From: Glandiceps talaboti
Taxonomy: Eukaryota; Hemichordata; Enteropneusta; Spengelidae
Direction of reading: 5' to 3'
Assembly: GCF_964340395.1 (NCBI RefSeq)
Contig: NC_135554.1
Location: 8,234,975-8,298,974 of the forward strand
DNA length: 64,000 nt
The notes beneath the pieces were generated by a model. That model was not told the DNA's origin, searched no databases, and saw only the letters and a program-made list of their open reading frames with translations. This document shows, one piece after another, positions 1-64,000 of the stretch. The position numbers and the translations under genes were made by a program. Every line of letters begins with the position of its first letter. Positions within the stretch are counted from its first letter, which is position 1.

Positions 1-624
1 AAATCCCAACCCCAGCGCCTACCCCAAACTAACAAATTATTACGATGATGTTGCTTCTCCCCAAACCCGAGTCATATGTGAGATTTTTCCTTGCAAAGCC
101 AACATCTATTTGTTAAGAAAGAGCATATTGTATATGGACTCTGATGTATACCTCCACTGTTAATTAAATGTAGTGTGTCTAACCATTATATATATGTATC
201 CAGAATGTTTCAATATGTACTGTTTAATTGCACATGTTAAGATATCTCGGGGAGGAGTTTGGGCTATAAATATGTATGAGGTCGTCTGGCTATGACATTT
301 TTGACAACACGGTAAGAAATATTTTCTGCCCTTCCCCACCCCCATGAATTTTTGGCCACATTAACTTTAATAGTGTTCAGGATTTGGTCACTTTTATGTC
401 TTTCAAACATATATAGCGTAATAAATCAGACAATTTTACTACAACACCAGAGTGACGACAGAGTTTCAAATCACACAGACACAGACGTATGCATATATAT
501 AACACATTTTGTCCTGATGTGTACACATATCATAATCACTGTCCCGTGAGAGAAAAACAAAACATTGATTTTGTTCAGAGTGACATATAATAAGTTGTTA
601 TTTCTGATTTTGCTGTTTTTGTAG
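1..624. other. Intronic 5' flank
   Basis: AT-rich sequence with no recognisable domain or RNA. It ends in an acceptor (TTTTTGTAG) at 624. Because exon 1 opens in phase 1, this is an intron and the gene continues upstream of the window. Confidence 0.6.
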
Positions 625-60893
<60,269 letters not shown>

Positions 60894-62320
60894 AAAAATG
60901 ATGTTATGACACCTAAAAGTAGCTAATGGAGTGGTTACTTATTCATGTTGTTTTTATTATTATTATTATTATTATTATTGTTGTTGTTGTTGTTGTTGTT
61001 GTTGTTTTGGTGGTGGTGGTGGTGGTGGTGGTGGTGGTGGCGGTGGACTTTGATACTGTCATCCACTGATATCCACCTTATAACATTTATGTCAAGAATA
61101 ATCGATAGTTAGAGAATTGATAAAATCTAAAACCTTTCGCTTTTGTAGCAAGTGCATTGTAATTGCCCATGTATATAGCTGCACGTATGACTAGGTACAG
61201 TAGAGAATGAGGTAAATCCCAACTACTGTAAACACTTCAGTGCTAGTATATCAAACATTCACATTCATAATACCTGTATGACCAATATAAGTTTGATATA
61301 ATCGACTCTTCGATTGTGTGTCACTCTTCTAAGAAAAGAGTTAGATTTATCAGTCTTTGTAGAGTTTGTGTAGTTGGTATCGTCCCAGTATTGCGACAGT
61401 AGTATTGATGTCGTGTAAGTATTATTAATAGTTGTCTACATCACTAGACTTTCAGGGGTGTCCTTCAAAAGCATAGAGTAAATTTACATGTTGTTCACAA
61501 CGTTTATTGCAGTACATGTACTTGAATAGCTTATTACATTTTGACAGGTGTTGTCTGCATGCAGATGATTGCAGATTTGGACTTTAAATCTAACTGCTAG
61601 TAAAAGAAACACGGCGTGTTCCAACTTAATTACTGAATGCTTTTGTTAACACCCTTTGATATTTCAGTACACTAGTACATCAAACCTTCACATTCATAAT
61701 ATTTGTCTGATTAACTTTTTGAAGAAATGTGTGGTCACTACTAAGCACGATTGTTTTACCCTCGAGAATGTTTATTAAGATATGGTGTAATTGCTGGAAG
61801 TGTACATGTATCAGCATTACACTCTTGGCACCTCACTGTAACTGATACGTCAGATGTCAGGAAGTAAATGCGAAACCACATCAAAATATGGTCAAGCTAC
61901 ATTGGCAGATAGTTTGTTTACGATTGAGTGTTGTACAAGTAAATACTTGAATTGATGAAAGTCAAGAGGGGATCGCACTTGAAATGTATCGATGTTAAAT
62001 ATATGTCTATGCACAAATATTTGCACTATTGTTGTACAAAGAAATCTATAATACTACCCCACTGTAGTAAGGGAGAATTCAGTAATTACATGGGGGTTAG
62101 GTGGTGGGTGACTTTTTAGAGACTGTTACTTAGGGAGGGCCATATTTTCGAAAATGGAAATTAGGGGACAGCGACATTTAAATTTGACTTATTTTTCAAC
62201 TACCTTTGCATTATTTTGTGATTTTGGCATGATCCCATCGCCCCCACCATATCATAACATACCAATGAAATGCAGAAGTAAATGGGGAACAGTATTGTAA
62301 GATATTGGGGATAATGTGGT
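60894..62320. other. 3' UTR and flank
   Basis: Starts with ATT, GTT and GGT triplet tracts at 60955-61046. I find no canonical AATAAA until 63135 and 63367, so the polyadenylation site is not defined. A family B repeat lies at 62065-62180. Confidence 0.5.
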
Positions 62321-62520
62321 GGAGTACAAACGTTGCCCTAGGTCCTGGAGTTGTCAGTTGAGCATTAATCTACTCATTGGGCGTTCTGGCCTTCAGATAA
62401 GGGAATTAGATTCAAGAATTGATTTCATGCAAACTCAAACTCTCTACGATAATAATAGGAAGCAACAAATGCATTTAAACTATCAATGTGGTGGGGTTAT
62501 ATACAGACAAAAATCACAGT

Positions 62521-62560
62521 CTCTAGTGGGATTCGAACCTAGGACCTCCTGACAACTAAT
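62521..62560 (-). repeat. Possible tRNA-derived SINE fragment
   Basis: The minus strand carries GGTTCGAATCCC, a good Pol III B box, within CTAGGTTCGAATCCCACTAG. No convincing A box is visible, so this is only a candidate. Confidence 0.35.
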
Positions 62561-62609
62561 CCATAGGGAGGTTGTGTTAACAATGTTTCTTTCCCTGAAA
62601 TATTTCAAA

Positions 62610-62762
62610 AAGAGGAGGGTCATATATTTTAGTGAAAGGAATTGAGGGAGGGTTACTTTTTAGCACAACGTAAAATGCTGAGGGTCATATTTTGTAGCGC
62701 AGACCGGGCTTGATTTTCTTCGGCCCTTCCTTCCCCCAGTAATTACAGAAGGTTCCTAATAT
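62610..62762. repeat. C-rich dispersed repeat family B, copy
   Basis: AGGAGGGTCATAT, GAGGGTCATATTTTGTAG and CCCCAGTAATTACAGAAGGT, the same modules as the copies at 48-52 kb but in the opposite orientation for part of it. Confidence 0.55.
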
Positions 62763-63429
62763 ACTGGTTGGCCGCATTCTAAAAGTTAACAACTCAGCTA
62801 CGACAGTAATGTGAAGATGTTGCTCGTACTAATTCAAGTAATGCTAAAATGATTGTTATATTAAAGTAAGGTCATACGCCAACCAGTGTATTTCAAAACA
62901 GTTGCATCTTTTGTTCAAGTTATTCCTAAACTTGGTAGTTTATTATTTGCTTGTGTGTACAAAAAACATTGAAGTATCGTGATAGCAGCCGTACCCACGG
63001 ATTCATATTCGAGTTTGCGAGACTACGATTTACATCCAATCTAAACCAGAACAAACAATTACGTTTTAACCAAATTATAAACGTTAATATTTCAAAGATA
63101 TCGTCATCCAAACATAATATGGTCACGTTCATAAAATAAAACGGTGCACAGATACAACACGCCACCTACGCTCTACATGATGAATCCGATTTGTGTGGCT
63201 GTTATGTAACGAGTGTTTGACATGGGTGAGATGTTTCCAGATATTTCTGGATGAGAGTAATAATGTAACACCATTACCTTCTTGGTCTCTAAGAATGTAC
63301 ACTATTACCTTACAGCAATGCATAACTTTAACAAGTGCAAAGTTTCAACGTGTCGAAAGTACCAATAATAAAGCTTGCGTTACTTCAGTCCTTGTCACTG
63401 TGTGATTTTTTAGCTTCCATAAGAGAACG

Positions 63430-63570
63430 TTATGTGCTAGTGATGTGTATGTGTGTGCCTGTCTGTGTCTGTCTGTGTCTCATTCTTTGTTTAGGGTACT
63501 AACTAGAACTGATTAGGTTTAGACAATCCTATGAATATTCAAATGAGATATGCATAAGTAAATGCATTCC
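63430..63570 (+). repeat. Fragment of the CCCGTAAG-type element
   Basis: TCTGTGTCTGTCTGTGTCTC, then CTAGAACTGATTAGGTTTAG and ATATGCATAAGTAAATG, parallel to 53010-53210. Confidence 0.5.
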
Positions 63571-63876
63571 TTAAATTGTATATAGTAAAAAGGGGAGAAG
63601 GGGACTCCGAACACCATCAATATTAAAAGCGTGTATGACATTGCGTTTACCATATAACCAACTATGGTTTGTTAGATCAAGTTTGTTAATAAGTGGAAGT
63701 ATTTCCAAGGCTGGTTAAACTTGATTATTTTGTTCGGGAATACTCCATTTGTATAAAAGGTCAGCAAGCCACGCGACCGGTTTGTCAAGATTATTAACCG
63801 TGGTATAAAGGTAGGTTAGCAGGGAAGACATTGGCGATACGTCCCCGGGTCGATTCCTAGTTGACCCTTCTTTTAA

Positions 63877-63911
63877 GACGTTTCTGACCGGCTGTTGGGG
63901 TCCTTCATCAG
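63877..63911 (-). ncRNA. Hammerhead-like motif
   Basis: Minus strand: CTGATGA (63911-63905), a hairpin with GACC/GGTC, GAAA (63884-63881), then CGTC. Core boxes are intact. The base pair next to the core is an A-A mismatch and stem I does not pair well, so activity is doubtful. Probably a relic of a Penelope/retrozyme-type element. Confidence 0.4.
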
Positions 63912-64000
63912 TCGCAGTTCTGTCTAACGACACAGTGTTCCCGCATTTGTTTGGTTTAAAATTTAATTTTGTTCATCCAGCAGAGATGCAAGTATTTCGA

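Noticed and set aside
63715-63933. 72-residue minus-strand open frame
   Set aside because: It overlaps the hammerhead-like repeat and appears to be repeat sequence, not a gene.

Overview
The window is a piece of an animal nuclear genome. Its coding sequence is split into short exons with consensus splice sites, separated by AT-rich introns full of microsatellites and transposon remnants. No bacterial features are present. The protein domains (HYR, group A SRCR, REJ, PLAT, polycystin channel), tRNA-derived SINE, Penelope-like and MITE remnants suggest a marine invertebrate, probably a deuterostome (hemichordate, echinoderm or cephalochordate). I cannot settle the species from sequence alone.

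One plus-strand gene fills almost the whole window. I traced 48 consecutive exons from 625 to 60893. Every exon junction keeps frame. The exons sum to 12,530 coding bases, about 4,176 residues, ending in a TAG stop at 60891-60893. The 5' end (signal peptide and possibly more domains) lies upstream of the window. The product is a polycystin-1-like receptor/channel. From N to C it has 3 HYR domains (625-3516), 10 group A SRCR domains each split over two exons (3855-20205), a LamG/concanavalin-like domain (20477-21094), a fucolectin/F5-8C-type domain (24279-25411), and a 2.4-kb exon with WSC, two PKD repeats and the start of REJ (26511-28926). REJ and GAIN follow (31694-41007), then a GPS proteolysis site (42329-43689), TM1, PLAT (44708-45769), ten further membrane segments including the polycystin channel core (47038-58157), and a short coiled-coil tail (60727-60893). 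Residue numbers below count from the first residue seen in this window.

Exons 1-26 are all phase 1-1, the usual signature of exon shuffling. From exon 27 on, phases are mixed, as expected for an ancestral polycystin core. Three introns start with GC instead of GT. Two of the ten SRCR domains have lost conserved cysteines, including the C2-C7 pair in both. The pore has Val-Gly-Lys where PKD2 has Leu-Gly-Asp.

The introns hold a hammerhead ribozyme motif on the minus strand (9916-9957) inside a Penelope/retrozyme-like element, with weaker relatives at 9437-9465 and 63877-63911. They also hold a three-copy MITE family, a 190-bp hairpin element, a family of tandem-repeat elements bounded by a CCCGTAAG motif, at least ten copies of a C-rich dispersed repeat, LINE and Penelope remnants, hAT-like and pogo/Tigger-like termini, and very long microsatellites. 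After the stop codon (60894-64000) I see only 3' flank and repeats.
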